Assembly: GCF_014645815.1 (NCBI RefSeq) | Contig: NZ_BMML01000003.1 | Span: 248,001 to 312,000, forward strand | Reading direction: 5' to 3' | Source: Streptomyces fuscichromogenes | Lineage (GTDB): Bacteria; Actinomycetota; Actinomycetes; Streptomycetales; Streptomycetaceae | DNA: 64,000 nucleotides | Shown here: piece by piece, positions 25,479 to 33,838 of the stretch | Numbering within the stretch: position 1 is the stretch's first letter | Layout: the number at the start of each line of letters is the position of its first letter | The notes under the pieces: generated by a model | The model's input: the letters and a program-made list of their open reading frames with translations, nothing else | What the model was told of the DNA's origin: nothing | Databases searched by the model: none | Position numbers and translations under genes: made by a program

Positions 25479-26459
25479 ATGAGAACCAGACTCCGCATGC
25501 GTCCGCTGCATGCAGCACTCACCAGCGCCGCCACCACGCTCGGCATCACCGTCGCCCTGGTGGCCACCGGCACCCTCAGCGTGGCGCAGGACCGCACCGG
25601 TCAGGGCGCACAGGAACTGGGCGACCCCGACTACGGCGTGTGCCGTGGCGTCGACGCCCGCTGCTACCACGACTGGGGCAACTTCGACACCACCAAGGGC
25701 TACAAGGTCCTGCTCTACACCCACACCGCCGGCCCCCGCCACGCCAACCTCGGCCCCGCCCTGGCCACCGGCATGAACCCACCGCTCACCGACGCCAACG
25801 TCGTCCAGAACGCGCTGCTCGAACTGGGCGCCGACAACAGCTTCCAGGTCGACTACACCGAGGACGTCACCCAACTCGCCTCACCCGCGACCCTGTTCAA
25901 GTACAACGCCGTCATCTTCTACTCCACCAGCCGCGACGCCCTGGACGACGCCGCCCAGACCTCGCTGCGCCAGTACATCCGCGGCGGCGGCGGATTCGTC
26001 GGCGTCCACAACGCCTTCGGCACCGAGTACAACTGGTCCTGGTACGAGGGACTGCTCGGCAACGCCAACTTCTACGACCACGGACCCGAGCAGTCCGGCA
26101 CCGTCGACACCGTCGACCGCAAGGACGTCTCCACCAGGTCGCTGCCCGCCACGTGGTCCTTCACCGACGAGTGGTACAACCTGATCCCCGCTCCGACCCG
26201 GGTACGTGTCCTGGCCGACGTCGACGAGAGCACCCTCGCCAAGGGCGTGACCGGCAACTACCACCACCCCGGACACGGCCGGAACCACCCCGTCGCGTGG
26301 TGCCAGTACTACGACGGCGGCCGCGCCTGGCTGACCACCCTCGGCCATGACGCCAAGGACTTCTCCACCGACGGCTCCTTCGCGGGCGCCGCCGAGTTCC
26401 AGAAGCTCCTCCTCGGCGGCATCGAATCCGCCATGGGCAGGACACCGTTCTGCACGTGA
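25479..26459 (+). CDS. Secreted ThuA-like domain protein
   Basis: The 326-residue protein has a basic start and a hydrophobic segment (about residues 10-36), consistent with a Sec signal peptide. The body is ThuA-like: YKVLLYTHTAGPRHANL, then FKYNAVIFYSTSRDALDDAAQTSLRQYIRGGGGFVGVHNA in outline, WYEGLLG, YNL and RAWLTTLGHD near the end. ThuA-like domains are glutamine-amidotransferase-fold proteins often tied to sugar metabolism or fused to quinoprotein/PKD proteins outside the cell. It lies 38 bp after the dehydrogenase stop, so it is probably an extracytoplasmic partner. Two Cys near residues 54 and 62 and others at the C-terminus could form disulfides. Confidence 0.82.
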   Translation: MRTRLRMRPLHAALTSAATTLGITVALVATGTLSVAQDRTGQGAQELGDPDYGVCRGVDARCYHDWGNFDTTKGYKVLLYTHTAGPRHANLGPALATGMNPPLTDANVVQNALLELGADNSFQVDYTEDVTQLASPATLFKYNAVIFYSTSRDALDDAAQTSLRQYIRGGGGFVGVHNAFGTEYNWSWYEGLLGNANFYDHGPEQSGTVDTVDRKDVSTRSLPATWSFTDEWYNLIPAPTRVRVLADVDESTLAKGVTGNYHHPGHGRNHPVAWCQYYDGGRAWLTTLGHDAKDFSTDGSFAGAAEFQKLLLGGIESAMGRTPFCT

Positions 26460-26539
26460 CGTCCGGCCGCCACCGGCCGGCCTGTTCCCGGCGCCCACCA
26501 CGGCGCCACCGTCCCTCTCCACGGAAAGGCAAGACCACC

Positions 26540-26674
26540 ATGCGCGACGAGACCCACACCCAGCAGCAGAGCAACGAGCCGGCCGCCCCGACCCCCGTCG
26601 GCTGGCAGAGCCCCGACTTCACGGTGGTCGACACCGCGCTGGAAGTCACCGCCTACTCCCTGCGCACGAAGTAG
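26540..26674 (+). CDS. pqqA: PQQ precursor peptide PqqA
   Basis: A 44-residue peptide whose C-terminal half, WQSPDFTVVDTALEVTAYSL, has the PqqA pattern. The Glu and Tyr that are cross-linked to build PQQ correspond to E35 and Y39 in EVTAY. GGAAAGG lies about ten bases before the ATG. It sits 80 bp after the ThuA-like gene and about 125 bp before pqqC. The N-terminal part is Gln/Pro-rich and serves as leader. Confidence 0.93.
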   Translation: MRDETHTQQQSNEPAAPTPVGWQSPDFTVVDTALEVTAYSLRTK

Positions 26675-26801
26675 GCGACGCCGTGCCGCCGCGCGTCCTC
26701 GGCACAGCCGGCTGGGCTGCGGCGGCACACCTCGGTGGAACCGCGCATGCCCCGGCCACGCCGGGGCACGCCGCCACGCAGACAGGATGGTGGTGTCCCC
26801 C

Positions 26802-27566
26802 ATGACCACGACCGTGCCCGACACCCTGCTCCTCGACCACGACCGGGCCACCGGGAGCGGCCCGGAACCCTGGACCGCGGACGAACTGGAACGCCGCCTG
26901 CGAGAGTTGGTGGTGAGCCGGTACCACGACCGCCACCCCTTCAACCGGCGCATGCACGAAGGCCGGTTGACGCCGGGCGAGTTGCGCACCTGGGTCGCCA
27001 ACCGCTTCTACTACCAGTGCAACATCCCCATCAAGGACGCCCTCGTCCTGAGCAAGCTCCTCCTTCCCGCACAACGCCGGTCCTGGCTGCGACGCATCCA
27101 GGACCACGACGGACACACCGACCAGGACGGCGGCATCGAGAGATGGCTCCGGCTCGGCGAGGCCGTCGGCCTGCGCCGCGACGAACTGCTCGACCACCGG
27201 CACCTCCTGCCCGGCGTCCGTCTGGCCGTGGACGGATACGTCAACTTCTGCCGCAACGCCAGTGCCCTGGAAGCGGTCGCCTCCTCCCTGACAGAGCTCT
27301 GCGCCCCGTCGATCATGCTGACGCGCCTGGAGACGTTCCCCGCCCACTACCCCTGGATCGAGTCCGCCGGCCTGTCCTACTTCCGAGGGCGAGTTCCACA
27401 GGGCCGCCGTGACGGAAGCGAGGCCCTGGGCTGGGTACGCGCATGGGCTGTCACGGGAGAACAGCAGGAACAGGCACTGGCCGCGGTGTCGTTCAAGTGC
27501 GACGTCCTGTGGAGCCTGCTCGACAGCGTGCAAGGAGCCGGTGGGGAGGGCCGACGCGATGCATGA
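26802..27566 (+). CDS. pqqC: Pyrroloquinoline-quinone synthase PqqC
   Basis: The product is 254 residues from the ATG at 26802; an in-frame ATG 15 bp upstream (26787) has a poorer ribosome-binding site. Hallmarks include RYHDRHPFNRRMHEG, LRTWVANRFYYQCNIPIKDA and the EAVASSLTELCAPSIM helix of the PqqC/heme-oxygenase-like fold. PqqC carries out the final ring closure and eight-electron oxidation to PQQ. Its stop overlaps the pqqD start by eight bases. Confidence 0.94.
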   Translation: MTTTVPDTLLLDHDRATGSGPEPWTADELERRLRELVVSRYHDRHPFNRRMHEGRLTPGELRTWVANRFYYQCNIPIKDALVLSKLLLPAQRRSWLRRIQDHDGHTDQDGGIERWLRLGEAVGLRRDELLDHRHLLPGVRLAVDGYVNFCRNASALEAVASSLTELCAPSIMLTRLETFPAHYPWIESAGLSYFRGRVPQGRRDGSEALGWVRAWAVTGEQQEQALAAVSFKCDVLWSLLDSVQGAGGEGRRDA

Positions 27567-27822
27567 CCCAGGCGACTGGTGCCCCCGCCTCCCGACCGCC
27601 GCACTCCTGCGGCATGACGAAGCGCGGCATGTCGACGTGATGCTCCTGCCCGAACGAGTCGTCGTCCTGCACGGATCCGGCCGGGCCGTACTCGAACTCG
27701 TCGACGGCACCCGCACCGTCGACGAGATCATCACCCGTCTCGCGCCGGACCATGTCCAGGAGATCCGGGGTGACGTCATCTCGTTTCTCAACAGGCTCCG
27801 CACGGAAGGCTGCCTGCGATGA
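27559..27822 (+). CDS. pqqD: PQQ peptide chaperone PqqD
   Basis: The start at 27559 follows GGGGAGGG and gives 87 residues, the normal PqqD length; upstream in-frame codons belong to a shadow of pqqC. The RiPP-recognition fold is visible as RHDEARHVDVMLLPERVVVLHGSGRAVLELVDGTRTVDEII in outline, ending FLNRLRTEGCL. PqqD presents PqqA to PqqE. It overlaps pqqC at its start and pqqE (ATGA) at its end. Confidence 0.93.
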   Translation: MHDPGDWCPRLPTAALLRHDEARHVDVMLLPERVVVLHGSGRAVLELVDGTRTVDEIITRLAPDHVQEIRGDVISFLNRLRTEGCLR

Positions 27823-28934
27823 CGGCTCCCGCCCCGCCCTGGGCACTGCTCGCCGAGCTCACCCACGCCTGTCCGCTGCACTGCTCCTACTGCTCGAACC
27901 CCCTGGAGCTGACCCGCCGGTCGCGGGAACTCACCGCCGGTCAGTGGGCCGCCGTCTTCCGCCAGGCCGCGGAACTCGGCGTCCTGCACACGCACCTCTC
28001 CGGCGGCGAACCGCTGCTGCGCAGAGACCTCGAACAGATAGCCCGCGCCGCGGTGGAGGCGGGTCTGTACACCCAGTTGGTCACCAGCGGCGTGGGCCTG
28101 TCGGCCGGACGACTCGACGCCCTGGTGGACGCCGGGCTGCACAGCGTCCAACTGTCCGTCCAGCACGCCGACCCGGGCCGGTCCGACCAGCTCGCGGGCC
28201 ACCCCGCCTTCGACGCCAAACGACAGGCCGCCGCGCTCGTCAAGGAACGCGGTCTGCCGCTCGGTGTCAACGTCGTCCTGCACCGGCACAATCTCGACGC
28301 CCTCGACGCGCTGATGGAACTCGCCGTGGCCTGGAGAGCGGACCGCGTCGAGTTGGCCAACACGCAGTTCTACGGCTGGGGCCTGCTCAACCGGGCCGCT
28401 CTCATGCCCAGTCGGGAGCAATTGGCGGCAGCCGGGGAACAGGTGAAGGCATGGAGAGAACGCCTGGGCGGCGCGGTCGAGATCACCTGGGTGGTGCCCG
28501 ACTACTTCTCCGGTGCGCCCAAACCCTGCATGGGAGGCTGGGGCGCCGTGTCACTGACCGTCACTCCGGACGGGACAACGCTGCCCTGCCCGGCCGCCGC
28601 GACGGTACCCGGACTTCACGCGCCCAACGCCGCGGAGCGACCACTGCGTTGGATCTGGGAGGAATCACCTGCCTTCAACGCCTACCGCGGCACCGACTGG
28701 ATGCCGGACCCCTGCCGCGGCTGCGAGCGGCGTACCGAGGACTTCGGAGGATGCCGCTGTCAGGCATTCGCCCTGACCGGCGACGCAAGCCGTACCGACC
28801 CCGCTTGTTCGCTGTCCCCGGACCACGCCGCTCTGATCGCTCTCACCCGCCCCGGTACTCCGCCCATGCCGGTACCTCGCCGCCCCACAACACCTGACCG
28901 GCTCCAGGAACGAACTGACCGCCGGACACGGTGA
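27819..28934 (+). CDS. pqqE: Radical SAM PQQ synthase PqqE
   Basis: The 371-residue protein carries the radical SAM cluster motif CPLHCSYC (C18, C22, C25). It also has LSGGEPLLRRDLE and a C-terminal SPASM-type region with KPCMGGWG, LPCPAAA and PCRGCERRTEDFGGCRCQAF for auxiliary clusters. PqqE forms the Glu-Tyr carbon-carbon bond in PqqA. An Arg/Pro-rich extension follows the SPASM region. It overlaps pqqD by ATGA and is the last gene of the locus. Confidence 0.94.
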   Translation: MTAPAPPWALLAELTHACPLHCSYCSNPLELTRRSRELTAGQWAAVFRQAAELGVLHTHLSGGEPLLRRDLEQIARAAVEAGLYTQLVTSGVGLSAGRLDALVDAGLHSVQLSVQHADPGRSDQLAGHPAFDAKRQAAALVKERGLPLGVNVVLHRHNLDALDALMELAVAWRADRVELANTQFYGWGLLNRAALMPSREQLAAAGEQVKAWRERLGGAVEITWVVPDYFSGAPKPCMGGWGAVSLTVTPDGTTLPCPAAATVPGLHAPNAAERPLRWIWEESPAFNAYRGTDWMPDPCRGCERRTEDFGGCRCQAFALTGDASRTDPACSLSPDHAALIALTRPGTPPMPVPRRPTTPDRLQERTDRRTR

Positions 28935-29015
28935 GAAGCCGAGAAGGGTTCGGGCTCCTCCACGACCCTCGGCCGGCCGGTCGGCGCGAACCGCCCCCTG
29001 ACCGACTTCATCGCC

Positions 29016-29330
29016 GTGCCCCTTCGGCAGGAGGCTCCTCGCAGGACGCGAGCCGCTGCCGCCGCGTCGCCGGCCGGGTCGGGCCGGAAGCCGGAGCTTG
29101 CGCAGTGGTGGGACGAGGTCGCGTCGGCGCCCCGCGTGGTCGCGGTGGCCCAGGGGACCGCGGCCGACGTCCGTCTCACCGAGCTGGTCCGGCCGACGCT
29201 CGATGCCCTGGCCGAGCTGGACGTGCTGGTGATCGCGACGCCGGGGCGCGCCGCCGAGCTGGCGGCGGCGTACGCCCGGCACGACGCGTTGACCGAGATC
29301 CATGAAACAGTGGTCGAACTCGGCCGGTAG
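29016..29330 (+). pseudogene. Remnant of a macrolide-type (MGT/UGT family) glycosyltransferase
   Basis: Within this 104-codon stretch, KPELAQWWDEVASAPRVVAVAQGT followed by LVRPTLDALAELDVLVIATPG (split here for length) closely resembles the start of the nucleotide-sugar-binding half of actinomycete MGT-type glycosyltransferases, where the norm is a VxxVTQGT motif and RPTLxALA. Only about 70 residues match. The acceptor domain, the rest of the donor domain and a ribosome-binding site are absent. The remainder of 28935-29511 has no other recognisable gene. I take it as a deletion remnant. Confidence 0.55.
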
Positions 29331-29511
29331 TAGGTTGTCCAACCAACTGCCCAGCCCGTGTTCGCCCGATGGAGAAGGCGACCCGAACCTGCCCGCCTGC
29401 TTGCCTCGGCGGGCGTGGTGCCGGTGGTGCGCTCTGGCGGCCCCGATCCGTCGGCCGGGACGGGTGCGGGCACGGACTGTCAATCCCCTGCGAATGTGGA
29501 GTCCTTCTGTC

Positions 29512-30156
29512 ATGACGACTGTCTCGACCGAGCATGAATCGTCCGAGGACGTGGAGATCCGGACGGCCGCTGCCGAGCGGCTCACGTTCTTCGGCGACGC
29601 GGTGATCGCGATCGCTCTGACCCTGCTGGCACTCGAACTGCCGGTGCCGGAGGGCTCGACGAACAGCGCGCTGCTACGGTCGGCGTCCGACCACCGCGCG
29701 GGCTACATGGCGTTTCTGATCAGTTTCGTGGTGATCGCCGCGCACTGGCGGGCCCACCACCGGGTGTTCCGGCATGTCGCGGCCGTGAGCGGTCGGTTGA
29801 CCAACCTGACCGTGTACTGGCTGCTCCTGCTGGTGGTCACCCCGTTCTCGACCGACGTGATCGGCGGCGACGGCGCGTTCCAGGTCCGGTTCGGCTTCTA
29901 CGCCACCGTGCAGTTCACCGCCTGTGCGCTGTTCCTGCTGATGATCCGGGAGATCCGGCGCGCCGGCCTGAGCCGGGCGGGCACCCCGACGCAGGTGTTC
30001 TCCCAGGCGACCAGGGGAATCGGCGCAGCCGCCGTGGCGTTCCTGGTGTCCGTCCCGGTCTCGTTCCTCACCACGTACGCGTACCTGTGCTGGATCCTGA
30101 TACCGGTGGTCGGGCCGCTGGTCCTCACCCGCCTACCGCGCCGGGGGCAGAGCTGA
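29512..30156 (+). CDS. TMEM175-family (DUF1211) membrane protein
   Basis: The 214-residue protein starts with a short acidic segment, then RLTFFGDAVIAIALTLLALELPVPE, the family's R-x-x-x-F-(S/G)-D signature in the first helix. About six hydrophobic helices follow, with HWRAHHRVFRHV after the second. Bacterial TMEM175 homologues form potassium-selective channels; most members are uncharacterised. GGAG is 11 bases before the chosen ATG, and an in-frame ATG 18 bp upstream is an alternative. Confidence 0.82.
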   Translation: MTTVSTEHESSEDVEIRTAAAERLTFFGDAVIAIALTLLALELPVPEGSTNSALLRSASDHRAGYMAFLISFVVIAAHWRAHHRVFRHVAAVSGRLTNLTVYWLLLLVVTPFSTDVIGGDGAFQVRFGFYATVQFTACALFLLMIREIRRAGLSRAGTPTQVFSQATRGIGAAAVAFLVSVPVSFLTTYAYLCWILIPVVGPLVLTRLPRRGQS

Positions 30157-30280
30157 GGGCAGGGCCCGCGCGTGTCCGCCCCCGGTAGGTGGCGGTCCGC
30201 GCCGGCTCTCGCCCCAGCCTCTCGGCGAGGCCGTGCACCGGGTCAGCGGCCTGTCACGGCCCGCCGCGGCCGGGGTGCGC

Positions 30281-30937
30281 TCAGGTGTCTGTGTGAGGCC
30301 GGCGCGTGGGGGCTCGTCCGGCACGGATGGCGGGGCGCTCGGCGTCCCACAGCGCGGCCCGGGTGAGGGTCGTCGCGGTGTGCAGAAGGCTGGAGATGGC
30401 GTCCTCGGGGTCCAGCCCGTGCAGATCGGTCAGGCTGAAGAGCGCCTCGGCGCTGACGACAACCGCGAGATCACGCTTGAGCTGCTCCAGCGCGGCCGGC
30501 CCGACGGAGCCGCTCTCGACGGCCGGTGCCAGCGCATGGTCGATCATTCCGAAGCGCAGCCCCGGGCGGGCAGCGGCTTCCGCCGGTCGCACCACGGTCG
30601 CCGCGATCATGGCACGCACCACGCCCTGCCGGGCCTGGACGTGACGCAGCAGGAACTCGGTCACGGCGGCCACCCGCTCCACCGGGTCGGCGGAGTCGGC
30701 CACCGCAATCAACGCCTCGGCGGGGGTGGGCAGTTGCCCGGCGATGGCCTCGGTCAACAGGCTGAGCAGGTCGGGGAAGTAACGGTAGGCGGTAGCTTCG
30801 GAGACCAGGGCCTTCCTGGCCACCTCGGGCATGGTCACCTCCTGCCCGGTACGACTGAGCTCGGCCGCGGCCTGCACGATCGCGGTGCGGGTGCGCAGTT
30901 TCTGGTTGACGCGCCCTGTCGCGCTCTGTGTTCCCAT
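30281..30937 (-). CDS. TetR/AcrR-family regulator
   Basis: The start at 30937 has AGGCGG four bases away and gives 218 residues. The DNA-binding part reads RTAIVQAAAELSRTGQEVTMPEVARKALVSEATAYRYFPDLLSLL in outline, a TetR helix-turn-helix. The C-terminal domain ends with an Arg/Pro-rich tail. It is divergent from the alpha/beta hydrolase at 31219, and the 280 bp between them contain two sets of TCATGA-based inverted repeats, which are probable operators for this protein. Confidence 0.88.
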   Translation of the reverse strand: MGTQSATGRVNQKLRTRTAIVQAAAELSRTGQEVTMPEVARKALVSEATAYRYFPDLLSLLTEAIAGQLPTPAEALIAVADSADPVERVAAVTEFLLRHVQARQGVVRAMIAATVVRPAEAAARPGLRFGMIDHALAPAVESGSVGPAALEQLKRDLAVVVSAEALFSLTDLHGLDPEDAISSLLHTATTLTRAALWDAERPAIRAGRAPTRRPHTDT

Positions 30938-31022
30938 GGGTCCGCCTTTCGTCGTCCGCGGCTCGGGCGGGTTGACTCCCGTGACGAGAGTGGGCTCGCA
31001 CTCCATAAGGCGAGCGCCCTAC

Positions 31023-31048
31023 CTTCATGAGGGCATGCTCTCATGAAG
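31023..31048. promoter_or_regulatory. Inverted repeat CTTCATGAG/CTCATGAAG
   Basis: CTTCATGAG (31023-31031) and its exact reverse complement CTCATGAAG (31040-31048) are separated by GGCATGCT. It lies about 85 bp upstream of the TetR start, on the TetR side of the divergent region, and contains the TCATGA core also found near the hydrolase promoter. Confidence 0.6.
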
Positions 31049-31139
31049 AGGGCATCGGTATGCCGAGCTGACGAGGGCTTCTACGTCGCGTGGTGCCGCC
31101 TCCGACTCTCGTGACTTCCGTCCTGACTGCCTGCTCGCG

Positions 31140-31203
31140 TCATGAGAGTGCACTTGCATAAGCGTGGATGCCCATCTAAGTTTGTGCGAGTCAACTCTCA
31201 TGA
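31140..31203. promoter_or_regulatory. Hydrolase promoter flanked by TCATGAGAGT inverted repeats
   Basis: TCATGAGAGT (31140-31149) and ACTCTCATGA (31194-31203) are exact reverse complements. Between them is a sigma-70-like promoter: TTGCAT at 31154-31159 and TAAGTT at 31177-31182 with a 17-bp spacer, reading toward the alpha/beta hydrolase at 31219. Repressor binding at the two flanking half-sites would cover or loop the promoter. Confidence 0.6.
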
Positions 31204-31218
31204 ATGGGGATCAGCGCC

Positions 31219-32049
31219 GTGAACGCTCCGACCACCACCACGCCCACCACCCGCACCGTGGATCTCGCCGACGGCCTGGCCGTGACCATCGACGAGTACG
31301 GCGCCAACGCCGAGGGCACCGGCGTGCTGCTCCTGCACGGCGGCGCCGGCCCCCGCACCATGAGCGGACTGGCCACCGCACTGTCGGAGCACGTCTTCGC
31401 CGTCAGCGTGACCCACCCCGGCTTCGACGGCACCCCGCGCCCCGACTGGTGCGACTCCGTGGCCGACCTGGCGGTGGCCTACCTCGATCTGCTGGACAGC
31501 CTGGACCTGACCGGCGTGATGGTGATCGGCAATTCGATCGGCGGCTGGATCGCGGCCGAGATGGCCCTGCGCGACACCAAGGGCCGCATCGGCGCCCTCA
31601 CCCTCCTCAACGCCGTCGGTATCCACGCCCACCTGCCGGCCAACCAGGTCGTCGACCCGCGTACCCTGCCGCCACAGGCGGTCACCAAGCTCTCCTTCGC
31701 CAACGCGGCCTTCCGCCCGGACTTCTCCACCCTCACCGACCAGCAGCGCGCCGCCGCCGCGGCCAATCAGCAGACCCTGGCCGTCTACGGCGGCGCCGGC
31801 TTCACCTACGACCCCAAGCTCCGCGGCCGACTGCGCCGCATCACCCTCCCGGTGCTGGTCGTCTGGGGAGAGGAGGACGGCATCGCCAACATCACCTACG
31901 GTCGCGGCTACGCCGACTCCTTCCCCAACAGCCGCTTCGTGCCCATCCCCGAGGCCGCTCACTTCCCGCAGATCGAGCGGCTCGGACAGACCCTGGAGGC
32001 CATCGGGGACTTCGTCGACACGGTCGTCAAGCCGGGTCCGGCCGACTGA
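31219..32049 (+). CDS. Alpha/beta-hydrolase fold protein
   Basis: The GTG at 31219 has GGGGA upstream and gives 276 residues; an in-frame ATG at 31204 lacks a site. It has the alpha/beta-hydrolase triad context: oxyanion GVLLLHGGAGP, the nucleophile elbow VIGNSIGGW (Ser), VVWGEEDGI (Asp) and EAAHFPQIE (His). There is no signal peptide. Expression appears to be under the divergent TetR regulator. Substrate unknown; relatives include esterases and C-C hydrolases. Confidence 0.87.
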   Translation: MNAPTTTTPTTRTVDLADGLAVTIDEYGANAEGTGVLLLHGGAGPRTMSGLATALSEHVFAVSVTHPGFDGTPRPDWCDSVADLAVAYLDLLDSLDLTGVMVIGNSIGGWIAAEMALRDTKGRIGALTLLNAVGIHAHLPANQVVDPRTLPPQAVTKLSFANAAFRPDFSTLTDQQRAAAAANQQTLAVYGGAGFTYDPKLRGRLRRITLPVLVVWGEEDGIANITYGRGYADSFPNSRFVPIPEAAHFPQIERLGQTLEAIGDFVDTVVKPGPAD

Positions 32050-32465
32050 CCCCGAGCGGCCTGTTCCGTCGCGCGCGTTCGTACGGCGGACCGCACAGCA
32101 CCGTCGGCACCTGTGCCCGCCGGTCGCGCAGAACGGACATCATCGTGGGCCCGGCCTGTCTCGCGCAGCCCGGTCGGCGGCACAGGCTCGAACGGCTCGA
32201 CGGTGGTCGGTTCGCCGTACTTCTGGACGGCACGGCGACTGAGGGGCCTTTGACTGTCGGGCGGTTGACCGTCGGGAGATTCAGTGTCGCCAAGAGGGTG
32301 GCGCCGCCGTACCGCATGGAGGTCCTCATGCTCGTCATGGAGTCCGTCAGCTCCGAGGACGTCCGTCACCTCGGCGGGGGCGTGTCCAGAGGGAGGTGAC
32401 GCGGGCCCCGGGCGGTGCGCCGTCCGACACCGCCGCGAGGCCCGCCGCCGGATCCGCTGTGCCGC
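32050..32465. other. 416-bp gap with no supported gene
   Basis: Between the convergent hydrolase and aldehyde dehydrogenase genes I see only GC-rich frames without a ribosome-binding site or family motif, and no clear hairpin. A short repeat of the phrase GTCGGGCGG/GTCGGGAG occurs near 32260. Confidence 0.4.
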
Positions 32466-33800
32466 TCAGGCCACCGTGCGGATCAGCTTCTTGTTGGTGA
32501 ACTCCTCCATGCCGAGACGGCCGAGTTCCCGCCCGAAGCCGGAGCGCTTCACGCCGCCGAAGGGCAACTCGGCACCCTCCGCGCCGACACCGTTCACGAA
32601 GACCATGCCGGCCTCGATGCGGTCGGCGACCCGGGCGGCCTGCTCGGGGTCGGTGGTGAAGACGTAGGAACCGAGGCCGTACGGCGTGTCGTTGGCGATC
32701 CGTACGGCGTCGTCCTCGTCGGAGGCCGGGAAGACCATCGCGACCGGTCCGAACAGCTCCTGGCGGGCCGCCGCGTGCTCGGTGGTCAGCCCGGTGAGCA
32801 CACCCGCCGGGAAGAAGGCGCCCTGACGATCGGTGGAGCCGTGCAGGGTGGCGCCCTCCGCGACCGCCTCACCGACCTGCCGGGCGAGGGTCTCGGCGGC
32901 GGCTGCAGAGGAGAGCGGTGCCCCGGTGGCGGAGTCGAGCAACCGTGCCGTGAACCTCTCCACGAACGCGTCGTACAGGTCCGCCACGACCACGAACCGC
33001 TTGGCCGCGTTGCACGCCTGACCGGTGTTGTCGAGGCGGGCGGCGACCGCGGCCTCCACGACGGCGTCCAGGTCGTCGGTGGACAGCACGACGAACGGGT
33101 CCGAGCCGCCGAGCTCCAGGACGACCTTCTTCAGGTGCCGCCCGGCGATCTCGGCGACTGCGGCCCCGGCCCGCTCGGAGCCGGTGAGCGAGACGCCGTG
33201 CACGCGCGGGTCGGCGATCACGTCGGCGATCTGCTCGTTGGTGGCGTACACGTTGACGTACGCGCCCGCCGGGAAGCCCGCCTCGGCGAACAGCCGCTCC
33301 AGCAGCGCCGCCGTACCGGGACACTGCGGAGCGTGCTTGAGGACGATGGTGTTCCCGACGGCCAGGTTCGGGGCCGCGAACCGGGCGACCTGGTAGGCCG
33401 GGAAGTTCCACGGCATGATGCCGAGCAGCACGCCCACCGGACCGCGCCGCACGACCGCGGTGCCGGCGCCGGAGGTGACATGGAGGGGCTCGTCGGCCAG
33501 GAACTCCTCGGCGTGGTCGGCGTAGTAGTGGTAGATGTCGACGCAGAAGCCGATCTCGCCCTCCGCCTCGGCGAGCGGCTTGCCCATCTCCCGCACGATG
33601 CTCGCGGCGAGTTCGGCACTGTGCTCGGCGTGCAGGTCGCCCAGGCGGCGCAGCAGCGCGGCGCGTTCGGCCACCGAGCTGGTCCGTCCCCAGGCGCCGG
33701 CGGCGTGGGCGGCGTCGACGGCCGCGGCGATCTCGGCGTCGGTGGCGGTCGGGTAGGTCTCCACGACCTCGCCGGTGGTCGGGTCGGTGACGGCGTACAT
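32466..33800 (-). CDS. NAD(P)-dependent aldehyde dehydrogenase (succinate-semialdehyde type)
   Basis: The 444-residue protein starts MYAVTDPTTGEVVETYP with GGAGG upstream. Features: GIMPWNFPAYQVARF, SLTGSERAG, VLELGGSDPFVVL (general base Glu), NTGQACNAAKRF (catalytic Cys), RQELFGPVAMVF and ELPFGGVKRSGFGRELG. The NTGQACNAAKR form and the somewhat short length place it with the GabD/AldH succinate-semialdehyde-like branch. It is followed upstream, on the same strand, by an alcohol dehydrogenase pseudogene, so it may once have been the second step of an alcohol-to-acid pair. Confidence 0.9.
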   Translation of the reverse strand: MYAVTDPTTGEVVETYPTATDAEIAAAVDAAHAAGAWGRTSSVAERAALLRRLGDLHAEHSAELAASIVREMGKPLAEAEGEIGFCVDIYHYYADHAEEFLADEPLHVTSGAGTAVVRRGPVGVLLGIMPWNFPAYQVARFAAPNLAVGNTIVLKHAPQCPGTAALLERLFAEAGFPAGAYVNVYATNEQIADVIADPRVHGVSLTGSERAGAAVAEIAGRHLKKVVLELGGSDPFVVLSTDDLDAVVEAAVAARLDNTGQACNAAKRFVVVADLYDAFVERFTARLLDSATGAPLSSAAAAETLARQVGEAVAEGATLHGSTDRQGAFFPAGVLTGLTTEHAAARQELFGPVAMVFPASDEDDAVRIANDTPYGLGSYVFTTDPEQAARVADRIEAGMVFVNGVGAEGAELPFGGVKRSGFGRELGRLGMEEFTNKKLIRTVA

Positions 33801-33838
33801 GGTGCCTCCAAGTGGCAGGGGAACAAAGGGGAAACGGG

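Noticed and set aside
23560..25518. 652-codon minus-strand frame across the quinoprotein gene
   Set aside because: Repetitive Gly/Val/Ala composition without any family motif; shadow of the plus-strand gene.
31164..32399. 411-codon plus-strand frame across the alpha/beta hydrolase gene
   Set aside because: Arg/His/Pro-rich shadow in another frame; the hydrolase frame contains the full catalytic triad.
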